In this document: in pieces, positions 24,256 through 36,370 of the stretch
Position numbering within the stretch: position 1 is the first letter of the stretch
How the letters are laid out: the number at the start of each line of letters is the position of its first letter
Source of the DNA: Bromus sterilis
Taxonomy: Eukaryota; Streptophyta; Magnoliopsida; Poales; Poaceae
Length of the DNA stretch: 64,000 bases
Assembly (NCBI GenBank): GCA_950022295.1
Contig: OX465599.1
Span: 6,882,001-6,946,000, forward strand
Direction of reading: 5' to 3'
Translations under genes and position numbers: made by a program
Notes under the pieces: generated by a model
The model's input: the letters and a program-made list of their open reading frames with translations, nothing else
What the model was told of the DNA's origin: nothing
Databases searched by the model: none

Positions 24256-27200
24256 GTGTCGAGGGTCATTTTTAGAAAGCTATTGAGGAGAGTTGTAATT
24301 TTATGCTTGTTTGGGATCCCTTTACAATTGTAATTTGTTGCAAAGTTTAATGAAACTACTCTGGATCCTTCTGGACTAGTCTCATGTTTTAAAAATACCG
24401 AGTATATGTAGAGTTTCATACAAGTCTTGCACCTTTTGATAAGTTCGATGGACGCCGATGCAGTTTGCTTCATTATTCTACCATCGAACATAAGCTACGA
24501 ACAAGAATTCACTTAAACACCGTGTAACAGAGACCTTTGTTGACCTATGTTTCTCATTGGCTTGAAAAAATCGGTATTCGTGCTGGTTCCACGAAGATAT
24601 AGTGCAAAACATAGAAAGATCTAAATAAAATCACATCTCAAAAATCCGGTAAACTTTGCATCAAACACAAAAGATACAAAAATTTCCCTTTTCACGAGAT
24701 TTACATGAAACAAAGAAGACACTCACATAAACATGTGCATTTTAAATAAAAATGGGTTTGATCAAGTTCAAGTATGGATAGTTTTATGATTTTACTGTTT
24801 ACTAGTAAGCTTGCACATGCAACGCACGTGTAACCGTAAAAATAAATTTTCTTATTCTTTTTATATCATATTTTTAAAAAGAATTATTAACATTATGAAT
24901 AATATAGAAAGACTATGTAGCATTATGAATGACATATGAATGAAATCTTCCACATATCAAATAAATATTTCGAGTCTATGTCTTATTAACAAAATTGTAT
25001 GCTCATGACGCGGTTGCACATTAACAAAATTCTATGCTCGGCACATGATTGCACATGTGGGCAAATTTATAATTCACAGTAAAATGCCAGTGCATTGCTA
25101 CTGGAGATACATTTACAAACCATAAACAATTACGTTTCAATGACTTCATTGATTCATTGATTAACCTAAAATATAAAATCAAGATTATCTAAAAAAATCA
25201 ATTGATAATTATTTGAATTAATTTTAATGAGATAAAGTAACATAATGATGCACTGGATTGAATTTACGAAAAGCATCTTCATATTTCATTTGCAAAGAAA
25301 AAAATTCATCTGATTTAAATTATACAAAGTAAATGTATTATACTCAGAGTAAAAAATATGTTTAACTTATATAAAACACTCAAAAAACATCTCTTTAAAA
25401 TATGGTAGAAGAATAACAAGATTACATCCGAGCACACATGTTTATCTTACATGAAACACTCAAAAAAAATACGAAAGACTGTAAAAAAATTTAGAGCATC
25501 CAACACTCAAGTTATAAGTATCCAACGAATCAACTTATGGCGGCGGCGGCGGGGATGGGCGGCAGCGGCTGTTCGGCGGACAGTGTTGGGGAAGGGGCGT
25601 CGGGGGAGTGGTGGAGATGGGGCGGCGGGGGAGTCACGGGGAAGATAATCCTATACTACCCGGGTCGTACAAAACGATCGTGAGACCCATTCCAATCGAA
25701 GACATCTGTCAAAACCAAATCTCAAAGCATGCAGACTGCTTATCCAGTGTTTCTTTAACAAATCTTGTTCCTAATCCTAAGTTTCCCACTCCCAACTTCC
25801 ATACCAAATCCCCTTTCTTTCTCCGGCTAGCTCGCCGCGGCCACGGCCGCCGGCGCAGGGCCGCTTCTCTCCGTCGCCATCCACGACCATGTTCCTCGAC
25901 GTGAGCGGAGAAGATCCTGATGGATGTGCAGCCATATTTCTTAATTGATCGTTGCCTCGTCCTCGTCATCCAGTAGCGGCTGCTCCATTGTGCCGCGTCG
26001 CCGGCGGCGAGGTGAAAGTGTGGAACAGATAGAGAAGATGATTTGGATTAGAAGATGAAAGGACGGGAGGAAAGAAGTCCACATAACTCCCTGGGGTTTC
26101 ATAAATCGGTCAGTTCACCCTCTAAACTAAAAAACAGGGCATTTGACCCCCTGAGCTTTCCCAAGCCAGGTAAACCATTCCCTCGCCTTGATTAAAATGG
26201 TTTTACAAGCGGTTTTGCTTACGTGGCAAGGTTGAACACGAACATAGGTGGATGTCCCTCTGACGCACGAAGGCGTCATCCTTGTCGTCATTGTCGTCAG
26301 CATGCCGAGCTCGTTTATGAGAGAAGAGAAGTAGGAACCAAAGTTCCGGAGCGCCGCATGGAATAGAGCAGAGACGAGCGTAAGCCTCCCTAGGATCGAG
26401 GAAGAGGCCGGTGAGGTGACAAGGTAGGGGCATAGGCGCTCAACGAAAAGCCTTGTACAGCGCGGCGTGCGTCACAACCGTCGACGGCGTCTATGACGAT
26501 GAGCTCCTACTCAGCACCCGCACGGACGGCGGAGAAGGCCGAAGCAGAAGTCTGTGTATCTGGTCCAGTGTGTACAGGCCACCTGCGCATCCCGCGCCAG
26601 GCCATGGAGCACGACCGCTGTCGTCTAGTGGCCATGTACATGCACCTATTCCGTGTGACGCGGACGACCACCGCCATGAAAATACACCCAATACCATTGC
26701 CCTAATTTGCTCGATGGATACACGCATACATGCACAAAGGCTGCATAAGTTAGCTAGGTATTAGCATGACCACGCAAGCACGTAAAGAAGCGTGGGAAAA
26801 AGGATAGGATGGAAAGAGTCGTGATTAGAGCGATTTGCTAATAGAATTCATTAGAGAATTAATTGACTTGTCGCGCATTAATTCTTATTGTCAAGTGTCA
26901 TCTGTTAGAAAGGGTCTCATAATTGATATGTTTAGAGGTGTTGTGCCATACAACACGGGAGTAATTTGGGTCGTTAGATTAACAACATTGGGCGTACGAG
27001 ATCAAATGGTCTAGCCTCTCTGGTGCTTTTTATATTAGTATTCCAAGTTTTCAAGTTTCTTTTACAGACCTGTCATTTTTGTTTGTTTCTTCAGCTGAAT
27101 CGTCATTCCCCTTCGATGGCTCCTGCCCCTCCGGCGCCACCGTGAACCCTCAAAGCTCCGACGAACCGCTGCCGCCGCTGCCCCGGCATGGTTTCCTCGC

Positions 27201-27449
27201 GCGGCTTCAGAAGATCCGCCAGTCGTCCGACCTCCTCCTTCCTCTGCGGTTCTACGCGGAAGCGGAACCGCTCACGATCCCCACCTCAGGCGACGCTGAG
27301 GCGCTCCTCCCGCGCGCTGGCGGCAGCGAGCAGCGCCTGCGCCTCCCCGGACGGACACGGACACCTCCACCTTCTCCCCCAAGGATCCTCTGCTTCGCCA
27401 GGTTCCTCCCTCTCCCCCTCACTGGCACAGGCAGGCCACCTCTGCCCGG

Positions 27450-28200
27450 TTCAGTACGATTTGGGCTGTGGAATCAGTATTTTGTTAGGTTTAAATCCAA
27501 CGATCCAGTTCCGGAGGATGTCCAAACAGACTAGGAAAATGGGACTGTGGTGGGCTGTGAACCATATCCGAATTCTAGATTGCTAGATTTTTGGAAGCAT
27601 CAAGCTGTTGTCATCTGTTCAACTGATGGGTGTCACATAACAGGCTTCAGAAAAGATAATACAGTATGTTGTCTATCTGAGTAGCAGCGTTTATTAGCCC
27701 TTATTTTTTTGAGGAATCGTTTAGAAAATCCAGACATCTTGATGGTATATATCCTCACTAGATTTGAAAGCAGAGCACTGAAGATGTAGGCCAAACATTT
27801 AAAACGCTAGATATCCCTTGACACATATCGATGCATCCCACTCTGTTTGGTCTAATAGAACCCAATTCCCAATCGATTTTCAGACTTTCAGCCAAGTAAA
27901 ATTTTAGGCTTTTCACTTATATTGTATAAAACACCAATGTTATCTAGTCCCACTTCCCACCTTCAGATGTCGAGTATGGTCTATGGTGTCACATGCAATT
28001 AAGCATAAATGTTTCAACATACAGTCCCAAGTCTAGAAATATGAGAGGGACACAGAATCCATGTACAAGCATACTATCCTTTGTCAAAAGAAAAATCTGT
28101 TGAAAGCAAAGCATACACTCAGTGACCACCTATCTCACCTTGGGATAGATAAGATTAAAGCTGGACGGATGCCGGTGTTGAATTTGCGGATGGACAATCA
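27450..28200. repeat. 3' flank of receptor kinase 1, duplicated at 36760-37925
   Basis: Shared phrases in the same order include CGGTTCAGTA followed by GATTTG, TGGATTTTTGGAA/TAGATTTTTGGAA with CATCAA, AGTCCCAAGT with TAGAAATA and GAGAGGGA, and GACCACCTATCTCACCTTGG with ACAGATAAGA/ATAGATAAGA. These show that the unit of the kinase duplication extends about 900 bases past the stop codon. The second copy is longer because it has taken up insertions, including the 56-base Stowaway at 37727. Confidence 0.75.
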
Positions 28201-28320
28201 AACATATATATTGGCTGTACATTACAATTTGAGCAATCCAAACATAATTCCAAAGTATATGTACAGGATACAGAAGCAAAAACATAGAAGTTAATTTAAT
28301 TATCCACTCATTTCAGCATT

Positions 28321-30801
28321 TCAGCGTGGGCCTGATAATATGGATGCTTGAGTTGGAGATGAATATGTTGATGGATTATCTTGAACGAACATGATTGACT
28401 TTGCATCAAAAGTTTCTACGCTCACCGCACCTTCCAATACCTTGATCACTGTTGACATTGAAGGCCTCTGATTGCTATCATTTTGCAGGCACCACATTGC
28501 GAGCTTCATCATTTGAATCACTTCCTCCTGGTGTAAGACCAAATCATCACCATGTTTGTCAATCAGATCCATAAATTGGTTGTTTTGCGCCTTCTCTTGT
28601 AATAGGCTTATGAGCTGAACATCCTCCTCAGGTTGAAAATTGTCAATATTTTTTCTTCCACTCACTATTTCCATGAGAACAACTCCAAAGCTATAGACAT
28701 CAACTTTTTCGGTGATCCGCGATGTCAACCATTCAGGTGCCAAATACCCAGGTGTTCCTCTCATCACAGTCACTACATTGCTTTGATCCCTATTTATTAA
28801 CTTGCACAGTCCAAAATCAGCCACTTTGGCATTGAAGTTGTCATCCAAGAGAATATTTTGGGGTTTGATGTCCAGATGAGCAATTTTTCGCCTGCATTGC
28901 TCATGAAGATAACACAGGCCCTTGGCAATATCCAATATGATCCTGCAACGAGTGCACCAATCAAGAGGGTTGTTGTTATGACGGTAATAGATCCACCTGT
29001 CAAGCGACCCTCTTGGCATATATTCATATACCAGAAGCCTCTCAGACTTTTGTGCACAAAACCCAATCAGACCAACAAGATTGATGTGGTCAATGCTGCC
29101 AATAGTCTCAACCTCTGTCAAGAACTCTTTCTTTCCCTGTCTAGCACCTTCCAAACGTTTTACCGCAATTCTTTCTTCACCTAACTTCCCTTCAAAAACC
29201 GACCCAAATCCACCTTCTCCTAGTTTCTTACTGAATCCTTCGGTGCATTCATTCAATTTAGCTAGAGAAAACCTTTTTGGCATTCCAGGCAATTGATCGA
29301 AATCAAATTCCTCGTCTTGTCGTCGTTCTTTCTCCTCCTTCGTAAATAAAGAATGACTGAGAACAACGACAGGAAGTAGTCCTAAAAGAGCCCCAATAAC
29401 AATAAACATCACCTTGATTTTGTTTGATGAGGGGCTAAGCTGCACCTTGAGGTAAGCAGATGAGTTATAACCAATAGTTTCAGGTTGTGTTGATTTCAAA
29501 GAGAAGACCTCTGTCAGCCAGTCACATCTTCCATCAGAATCGTTATGATGATAGCTGAACATAACGGCCTTGCAGGAGCAGTTCTTCAAGCATGCTTGCT
29601 TACAGTCACTGATGCTTGTTGCATTCACAACTGTGGGGTTTTTGTCAAAGTAAGACATGTCGGAAATGGTCAATAGCTTGTGGTGTTGTAATTCTTGACA
29701 AGAGATCTGAGTTATTGGTGCGCAACCAAGATTCGACTTCTCATCATCCACTGGCACGAAATAGGCTGAAGTAAAGTTCTCTTGATGTGGGCAAGTGCAT
29801 TGCCCCGCGTTGCATACTCCATACTCCCCACAGGCTATTGGGTACGCACAATCTTGCATACTCAGTACATCAAACACATTCCAGTTTCTATTAGTATCAG
29901 ACCATTGGTACAACCTCAATTGTCCATCTGAATCTAATCTTATGTACTGGGTGGATTCAGTTTCTGGCAATGTGATACTACTATTATTATACCTATCTGA
30001 CTGTGCAGAGATGCTGAGTATTCCATTCATGAACGTAACGTTTGATGGATCGTTTTCTTTCTTGGGGTCAGGCACCAAGTAGTTGAATGAAAAATAGAGT
30101 TGTGGCGGTGTGGATCCAGCATAAGCATACAATCCATCTGGGCGTACAATGATATACAACTGATTCTCAGTCATATTTGTTGCAGATGTATTTGCTGCGA
30201 GTCTTGTACCTTCCAGAAGTGACTGCCCAGGGACCAATGTGTCAGTAGGATGATCAAATGACTGCCACACAGTTTCATTCCTCTGATCAAACAACACCAG
30301 ATTGCCAATTTCCGTGATCAGCATGCCGGCTACAGACCGGCCTGAGCTACTGCTCGACCAGACATGGCTACCATCTGCATCATGGAGGGCCAAGGTCCCG
30401 TCGGAGGTAAACTCAAGGGTGGCGTTGTTCCTGACAGGGCGAGCCCGGTTGGCGGACCAGATTATCTGCGAGGTGCCGCTCTCGAGGTATTGAATGGATA
30501 CCGCAAAGAAGAACTCGTCGTCGCATGGGGACAGGGAGGAGGCCGAGATGCATGCGAACCCTGCTTCGATGTCAGCTCCTTTGAAGTTAGTTTCTCCTTG
30601 TATATAACGGTCGACGATGGTTTGTTCGCCGGAGCCGGTGAGGAAAAATTTGTTGTTGGTCCAAATCATTGAGGGTTTGGACGTGATGTTGGCCGCGAAC
30701 ATATTAGCTTCCGCGGAATTGCTCACGGTCTTCGGCACCAAGAGCCGCGGCGCTACTGCCGCAAGCACGAGGAGGAGGAAGAAGAGAAGAGGAAGGCCCA
30801 T
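28321..30801 (-). CDS. G-type lectin receptor-like kinase (SD2-5-like), 826 aa, copy 1
   Basis: A single open exon. I chose the ATG at 30801 because it is followed at once by a signal peptide (MGLPLLFFLLLVLAAVA); an upstream in-frame Met would place a basic stretch before it. Domains by approximate residue: B-lectin 70-185 (WSANRARPV, LEFTSDGTLAL, WQSFDHPTDT), EGF-like 318-338 (CGEYGVCNAGQCTC), PAN 368-438 (CKQACLKNCSC), membrane helix 462-485, kinase 525-800. The kinase shows GEGGFGSVFEG, the VAIK-type lysine in IAVKRL, HLDIKPQN, DFG and APEWL. The catalytic loop has Leu before the Asp, so it is a non-RD kinase, a type often linked to immune signalling. It probably acts at the plasma membrane. 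A leader intron upstream is possible (AGTTCAG before GTGTGAC on the minus strand near 30925). It is the intact partner of the broken copy at 43311. Confidence 0.93.
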   Translation of the reverse strand: MGLPLLFFLLLVLAAVAPRLLVPKTVSNSAEANMFAANITSKPSMIWTNNKFFLTGSGEQTIVDRYIQGETNFKGADIEAGFACISASSLSPCDDEFFFAVSIQYLESGTSQIIWSANRARPVRNNATLEFTSDGTLALHDADGSHVWSSSSSGRSVAGMLITEIGNLVLFDQRNETVWQSFDHPTDTLVPGQSLLEGTRLAANTSATNMTENQLYIIVRPDGLYAYAGSTPPQLYFSFNYLVPDPKKENDPSNVTFMNGILSISAQSDRYNNSSITLPETESTQYIRLDSDGQLRLYQWSDTNRNWNVFDVLSMQDCAYPIACGEYGVCNAGQCTCPHQENFTSAYFVPVDDEKSNLGCAPITQISCQELQHHKLLTISDMSYFDKNPTVVNATSISDCKQACLKNCSCKAVMFSYHHNDSDGRCDWLTEVFSLKSTQPETIGYNSSAYLKVQLSPSSNKIKVMFIVIGALLGLLPVVVLSHSLFTKEEKERRQDEEFDFDQLPGMPKRFSLAKLNECTEGFSKKLGEGGFGSVFEGKLGEERIAVKRLEGARQGKKEFLTEVETIGSIDHINLVGLIGFCAQKSERLLVYEYMPRGSLDRWIYYRHNNNPLDWCTRCRIILDIAKGLCYLHEQCRRKIAHLDIKPQNILLDDNFNAKVADFGLCKLINRDQSNVVTVMRGTPGYLAPEWLTSRITEKVDVYSFGVVLMEIVSGRKNIDNFQPEEDVQLISLLQEKAQNNQFMDLIDKHGDDLVLHQEEVIQMMKLAMWCLQNDSNQRPSMSTVIKVLEGAVSVETFDAKSIMFVQDNPSTYSSPTQASILSGPR

Positions 30802-31603
30802 GGTGCTTCGACGGAACCTGTAATCGCTTAAGAAGAACCGGTTAGTTCTTAGCTTACGAAAAACAAGCAAGAAACACAAGACGGGTTTTGCAGAGTGGAA
30901 ACAAGATGAACATGGTTGTCACACCTGAACTGCCTGATGATGATGATGATAAGCTGCCGACGGAGAAGGAAAAAGATGGCCGCTGGGAAGAGAGCTTCTT
31001 AATTAACTTTGGTCTTTGGAGATTGATTGATCTGGGTATAGTTCCCAAGCGTGACTGACTTGGCTGGTAGCCGTGCTTTGGTGACTGACCCAAGATTTCC
31101 ATGTCAGTGGATGGCGTGGTGTAGACTTACAAGTCAGCAAGTCTCCTCCCAAAATTAACATTGCTTTCTGTCCACAGTACACACGGTGGACCACGTCAGG
31201 GAATGATGGTATGGTGGTATGTGTGAGCATCACAGGAGCCACGTACGTATTTCATACATGCATTTCACATATGAATAGAGACCATTTCGACGAAAGTTCG
31301 AGTTTGCCTGGGGTCAGCACTCAGCATCAAGGAGAGCCACGCATCTTTACATTGAACAGGTATGGATGCCCAGGATATGGATGTGAGCTGAATACTTGCC
31401 AAACCCATTGCCTGTTGTTCATACGTGACAGCTATACAGTGTTCATGTCTCTGTAATCACCCTTTAGTACTCCGTCGCAGTCTGGCGGCGCGACTCTTCA
31501 AATTTTCTTGTGTAGGAATCGTATGATTATCTTAGCGGCACGTATTGCTCGTAACTCGAGTGCTCATAATTTTGTTTTGAAAGAATGATCATCAATTTTT
31601 CTT
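30802..31603. other. upstream region of receptor kinase 1
   Basis: Probable promoter and leader of the kinase on the minus strand. It contains a short ATG-repeat stretch (GATGATGATGATGATAAG, about 30936) and no other gene. It ends at the CTAAG target duplication of the copia insertion (31604-31608). Confidence 0.45.
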
Positions 31604-31608
31604 CTAAG

Positions 31609-31779
31609 TGAAAGACAGAAGCGTTCGGCTTGCCCAAACAGGGAGCCGCAGGTGTCTATATATATCGAGGAGCCAACCCTCAATCTTGGCGTACACGTTA
31701 TGGAATACAGGATACGTGAGGGAAAGAGGTTAGACAGAGTTTGGTTGAGATTACATCAGGTCATATCTGAATTCTAACA
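31609..31779 (-). repeat. copia 3' LTR (element orientation)
   Basis: 171 bases with TG...CA borders on the minus strand (TGTTAGAATTCAG to CTGTCTTTCA). Compared with the partner LTR it has 10 extra bases around TCGAGGAGCC and lacks a GAGAGG block. Confidence 0.95.
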
Positions 31780-31796
31780 CCCTCCCTTAATCTCAA

Positions 31797-32873
31797 CTAT
31801 CCTAAATTAATATTCCTCTTGAACTCTTCGAATAGCTTGACTGGCAATGCTTTTGTGAAGCCATCCGCAACTTGATCTTTAGAGGGAATAAACTGAATTT
31901 CCAATTTCTTATCTGCATCCCTTTCACGCACAAAATGAAAATCTATTTCAATGTGCTTTGTTCTAGCATGAAAGACTAGATTGGCAGATAAATAGGTAGC
32001 ACCCAAGTTATCACACCATAGACAGGAAATTCGTTGTTGTTTAACTCCCAATTCTTCAAGCAAGGATTCTACCCAAATAACTTCAGCAGTAGCATTTGCC
32101 AGTGACTTGTATTCCGCTTCAGTACTTGATCTGGATACTGTTGCTTGTTTTCTAGCATTCCATGAGATAAGATTAGCACCAAAGAAAACTGCAAAACCTT
32201 CAATTGATCTCCTGTCATCACTACAGCCAGCCCAATCAGCATCAGAGAATGCACTAACAAGTGTAGAGCTTGAGCGTCTGAATTGTAATCCTAAGCTCAT
32301 GGTGTGCTTCACATATCGCATGATTCTCTTAACAGCTGTCCAATGATCTGTAGTGGGTGCATGCAAGTACTGACATACTTTGTTGACAGCAAAGGAGATA
32401 TCTGGACGTGTCAAAGTCAAGTACTGCAACCCTCCAACAACACTTCTATATTTGGTACCTTCTTCTTCTGTGAGCGGAGTTCCATCATGTGCTGAGAGCT
32501 TTTCTGACGAGGATAATGGTGTAGATGACGGTTTACACTCCTTCAGACCCATACGAGCTAACAGTTCAGAGGCATATTTTTCCTGATTCAACAGTAGACC
32601 ATCCTGAGTTTTCTTGACCTCTATGCCTAAGAAAAAGTGTAAATCCCCAAGATCCTTCAAGGCAAACTCTGACTTTAAGTCATGAAGAAGGGCATCAGTG
32701 GCACTCTGTGATGAGCTGGCAACTATAATATCATCGACATATATGAGCACAAAAATAGTGTCATCTCCCTTATTATAGATAAACAAGGAAGTATCAGCTT
32801 TGGATGCACTGAACCCAAGTTGCTTCAGTTGTGAGCTCAACCTGGAATACCAGGCTCTCGGTGCCTGCTTCAA
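31797..32873 (-). pseudogene. copia reverse transcriptase C-terminal part and RNase H
   Basis: The frame holds the RT active site (FVLIYVDDIIV), the LTLTRPDISFAVN block and the RNase H part with ADWAGCSDDRRS, STEAEYKSL and HIEIDFHFVR. It ends at a TAA immediately before the polypurine tract. Its upstream join to the RT fingers is broken by a one-base deletion near 32890-32915, so the open part starts inside the protein. Confidence 0.9.
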
Positions 32874-33060
32874 CCCATAGAGAGCTTTATCAAGCTTGCA
32901 AACAAGGTAGGTGTTTTACTATCCTCATAACCTGGTGGTTGCCTCATGTAAACCTCCTCTTCCAGAACATCATGCAAAAACGCATTCTGTACATCTAGCT
33001 GCCTTAAACTCCAACCTCTAGATACTGAAATAGCTAGTACAAGTCTTATAGTTGCAGCTT

Positions 33061-33861
33061 TTACAACCGGACTGAATGTATCCTCGTAATCAATACCATA
33101 CCGCTGTTTGAAACCTTTTGCAACCAGTCGTCCTTGTACCTGTCAATTGAGCCATCTGCCTTCTTCTTAACTCTGAACACCCATTTGCAGTCGATGACAT
33201 TTTTGTCCCTCTGTTCTGGCACAGGATGCCATGTCTTGTTTTTCAGGAGCGCAGAATATTCATCATCCATTGCTTGTTTCCATCTTGGATCATTGAGTGC
33301 ATCTTCCAACCGTGAGGGTTCTCCTGAAACACACAGCATACCATATCGAACAGTGCAATCAGTTCGAACCTTTGGATTTCGAATGCCTTTTTGTAGTCGG
33401 GTTGTAACTCGTGAAGAGACTGGCACAATTTGTTGCTGTACAGGCGACGCCGCAGAGTTGCTACTCGCAGACGATCCTGTCTCCTGTGACCTGCTGGATC
33501 CAGAAGATGTCGCTGTCGAAGATGTCACAGCAGATCCTGTGGTCGCTGGTGTGTCTGAGTCGCCGCCAGAACGAAGATCTCCATGCGGCACAGAGGATCC
33601 CGAGCCTGATCCGCTGCTGGCCACTTGCATGCGCGCGTGCGAGTCTGCGGGAGAATCTCCTGGGAAGTCCTCCGAGGTGGCGACAGCGCACGGTGACTGG
33701 CGCAGTGTCTGACGTATCTGGCGCCTGCCCAGCGCTCGATCCGACGCTGATCCATTCTGTCGTCTGGTCAGCACACGGCCCAAGTCGCGTACAGGAGTAG
33801 CAGGTGGCGCCAGATTTTCCTCGGGAACTGCGCCTGCTTCTTCTTCTCCAACAGCATGCAA
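33061..33861 (-). pseudogene. copia integrase-RT linker and RT N-terminal part
   Basis: The Ser/Arg-rich linker is followed by the RT entry block (MDDEYSALLKNKTWHPVPE, CKWVFRVKKKADG). The frame is lost near 33135, just after the DRYK motif. A TAA stop at 33868-33870 separates this part from the integrase frame, which is otherwise in register. Confidence 0.85.
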
Positions 33862-33870
33862 TAATGCTTC

Positions 33871-35228
33871 TTATGCTATATTTTCTTCATGGTTCTGATT
33901 ATTTTGTGCACCATGTTCTTCGGCAAATTCTTCATGATCCTGCACATGCAAAGACGGAGTACTGGAAATAACAATATCATCATGTTGATTAGTACAATTG
34001 TCGCCCCCGTAATCAGAACTATGGAGATGGGATGGTAGAAGAAGAATTTCTTTGCGAAGGAGAGCTCCAGCATTTGGGTGGAGAGTTTCAAATGGAAAAA
34101 CGGATTCATCAAAAACAACATCTCGAGAAATATATACCCTGCCGGTGGAGACATCGAGACATTTAACTCCTTTGTGAAGAGAGCTATACCCAAGAAACAC
34201 ACATCTTTTTGAGCGAAACGCAAGCTTTCGTGTATTGTATGGCCTGAGATTGGGCCAACATGCACAACCAAAAACACGAAGAGTGTTATAGTCAGGGGTA
34301 GTGCCAAAAAGGCGTGTGATAGGAGTGTCGTATTTGATGACTTTACTAGGAAGTATGTTGATGAGGTATGTGGCAGTCAAAAAGGCTTCATCCCAAAATT
34401 TTAGTGGCATGGATGCATTGGCTAGAAGTGAAAGTCCTACATCAACAATGTGACGGTGTTTTCTTTCAGCAGATCCGTTTTGTTGATGTGCATGAGGACA
34501 TGATACGTGATGATCTATGCCAATATTTTGAAAGAAAGAATTCAGTCTCTCATATTCACCTCCCTAGTCGGTTTGCATAGCAATGAGCTTTGTGTTCAGT
34601 TTCTCTCAACAAGACTTTGGAAATTCAAGAATACTTGAAACACTTCTGATCGTTTCTTAAGAAGATAGATCCAAGTATATTTACTATAGTCATCAATAAA
34701 ACTTACATAATACGATTGTCTACCTACTGAAGTAGGGGAAGGTCCCCATACATCAGAAAATACAAGTTGCAAGGGTGAAGTAGAGACACTAGTAGATATG
34801 GGATATGGTAGTTGATGACTCTTTGCTTGTTGACATGGATCACAAACTGACTCAATGCTAGACTTATGACAAAAAGAAAGTTTATTATTGCTAATGACAT
34901 GCTTGACAATAACAAACGAAGGATGACCGAGACGACTGTGCCACTTTGCTGGAGACGGCTTGATGGCTGCAAAAACTTGTTTATTTGAAGATAGTGATGA
35001 TGAAGAGATGAGTGGATAGAGTCCTCCTACGCATCGACCTTTAAGAATTGTTCTCCTCGTGGCCATGTCCTTGATACAAAAGAAGTAAGGATGAAATTCA
35101 ATGAAGACATGATTATCACGAGTGAATTTATGAATCGAGATAAGATTTTTTGCAGTTTGAGGAACATGTAAGATTTTTTTTGAGATGAAGATTCTTATTT
35201 GGGGTATTGACAATTGAACTACCAACAT
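33871..35228 (-). pseudogene. copia protease end, GAG-pre-integrase and integrase, broken
   Basis: 34596-35228 carries the GAG-pre-integrase block (LWHSRLGHP-like KWHSRLGHPSF, CDPCQQAKSH) and the integrase core entry (VFSDVWGPSP, FIDDYSKYTW). 33871-34410 carries the integrase C-terminal part (LKFWDEAFLTATYLIN, RVFGCACWP, CVFLGYSS). Between them a frame loss near 34600 and an in-frame TAG near 34567 interrupt the core. The join to the gag-protease frame is broken at a run of eight T (about 35172-35180), a likely slippage site. Confidence 0.88.
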
Positions 35229-36312
35229 GAGTAATTATCATACCAGTTCCGTTTGCATTGTTGATTTGCTCACGGCCATTGTATCTCTCCTTCATGGTCA
35301 ACTTGTCGAGTTCTCCGGTGATATGATCCGTGGCGCCGGTGTCCGCGTACCAATTCGTGTCAACACCATATGAGTTTGCAGCAAGATTGATACTCTTTTC
35401 TGCAAGTTCATCATCCTCATAACGCCACCAGCACGCACGAGCTCCTCCTGCATGAAACCTGTAACAGATCTGACACTCTGGATGATCTCGAGGCTGCTGC
35501 TGTTGTTGTGATTGTTGGGGATGTCCACGTCCACCTCCTCCAGCGTTGTTAGGGCCAGGAGGGCGATTTCCACGACCACCACGGCCCCTAGTCCCTCGTC
35601 CGCGTCCTCGGGCTCGTCCACCGCGCCCACGGTACGCCGCATTGGCAGAGGAGTGGAAGCCGCCATTGGGTGCATCACCTAACATCTCAAGGCGCTGATC
35701 AAAGGCAGCAATCTGGGCACAAAGGTCATCTACTGATATGGTATTCTTGATGGCGCCAACAACAACAACAATTGGATCATAGTCTCTGTCCAATCCTGCG
35801 AGGATGTAATCAACCATCTCCGGTTCTGACACCGGGCGCCCGGCGGCTGCAAGTTCATCCCCGGGAGACTTAATCTTGGCCATGAAGGTAGTGCTGGGCA
35901 TGGTTCCTTTCTTGGTATTGGCGATGGCTATACGCAGATTTTTAATCCGCGATTGTGACTGCGATGCAAATATGGTTGTGATCGCAACCCAAAGATCGAC
36001 AGTGCTTTCCTTGCCAATCACCTGCGCGAGAATCTCTTTCGATAGAGAGTTGAGCAGGTAGCTGAGGACCTGTTGGTCCCTAGACAGCCACAGCCCGTAG
36101 GCCGGGTTCGGCGCTGTCGCCGTCGTCTTGTCCGTCTGCGGCTGCTCCACTGTTTTTGGAGGCGCGACGTCGGTGCCGTCCAGGAGGCCAGTGACCTGCG
36201 CTCCGCGCAAGGCTGGCATGACCTGGACCTTCCATAGCAGATAGTTTCCCCTGGTGAGCTTCTCGGCAGGGGCGACGCCAAGGTTGAGGGCGACCGTGCT
36301 TGAGGAAGACAT
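35128..36312 (-). pseudogene. copia gag with start of protease
   Basis: The ATG at 36312 lies 59 bases inside the right LTR. The protein has the copia gag core (LTRGNYLLWKVQVMPALRG, MVDYILAGLDRDYD), an Arg/Gly-rich stretch with RGRGGRARGRGRG and a degenerate CCHC knuckle. The spacing in CQICYRFHAGGARAC departs from CX2CX4HX4C. The protease active site WYADTGATDH follows. The frame leaves the polyprotein at the T8 run near 35175. Confidence 0.92.
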
Positions 36313-36370
36313 CTCGACGATTTGAGGTTTTCTTAGCTAGATGTGGGGAAGAGATCGGCTCTGTATACCA

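Larger units (their letters stand above)
23768..28320. other. intergenic DNA between the solo LTR and receptor kinase 1
   Basis: 23768-24480 is the right flank of the solo LTR and includes a tandem duplication annotated separately. 24500-25500 is AT-rich with no gene. 25530-25900 is a CpG-rich patch whose phrase AATCCTATACTACCCGGGTC at about 25646 resembles the terminal repeat of the MULE at 40784, so another MULE end may lie here. 26090-26230 (ACTCCCTGGGGTTTCATAAA and following) resembles a transposon terminus but its partner end was not found. 27079-27540 is GC-rich without recognised protein similarity. 27450-28200 is the 3' flank of receptor kinase 1 and is duplicated at 36760-37925. Confidence 0.4.

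Noticed and set aside
26090..26230. Transposon terminus-like text (also 48225-48400 and 54105-54360)
   Set aside because: Each looks like the edge of a grass DNA transposon, but no inverted partner or target duplication could be found, so no element is called.
27079..27586. Candidate first exon of a plus-strand gene
   Set aside because: GC-rich and open in two frames, but no protein similarity and the 3' part is duplicated kinase flank. Left unassigned.
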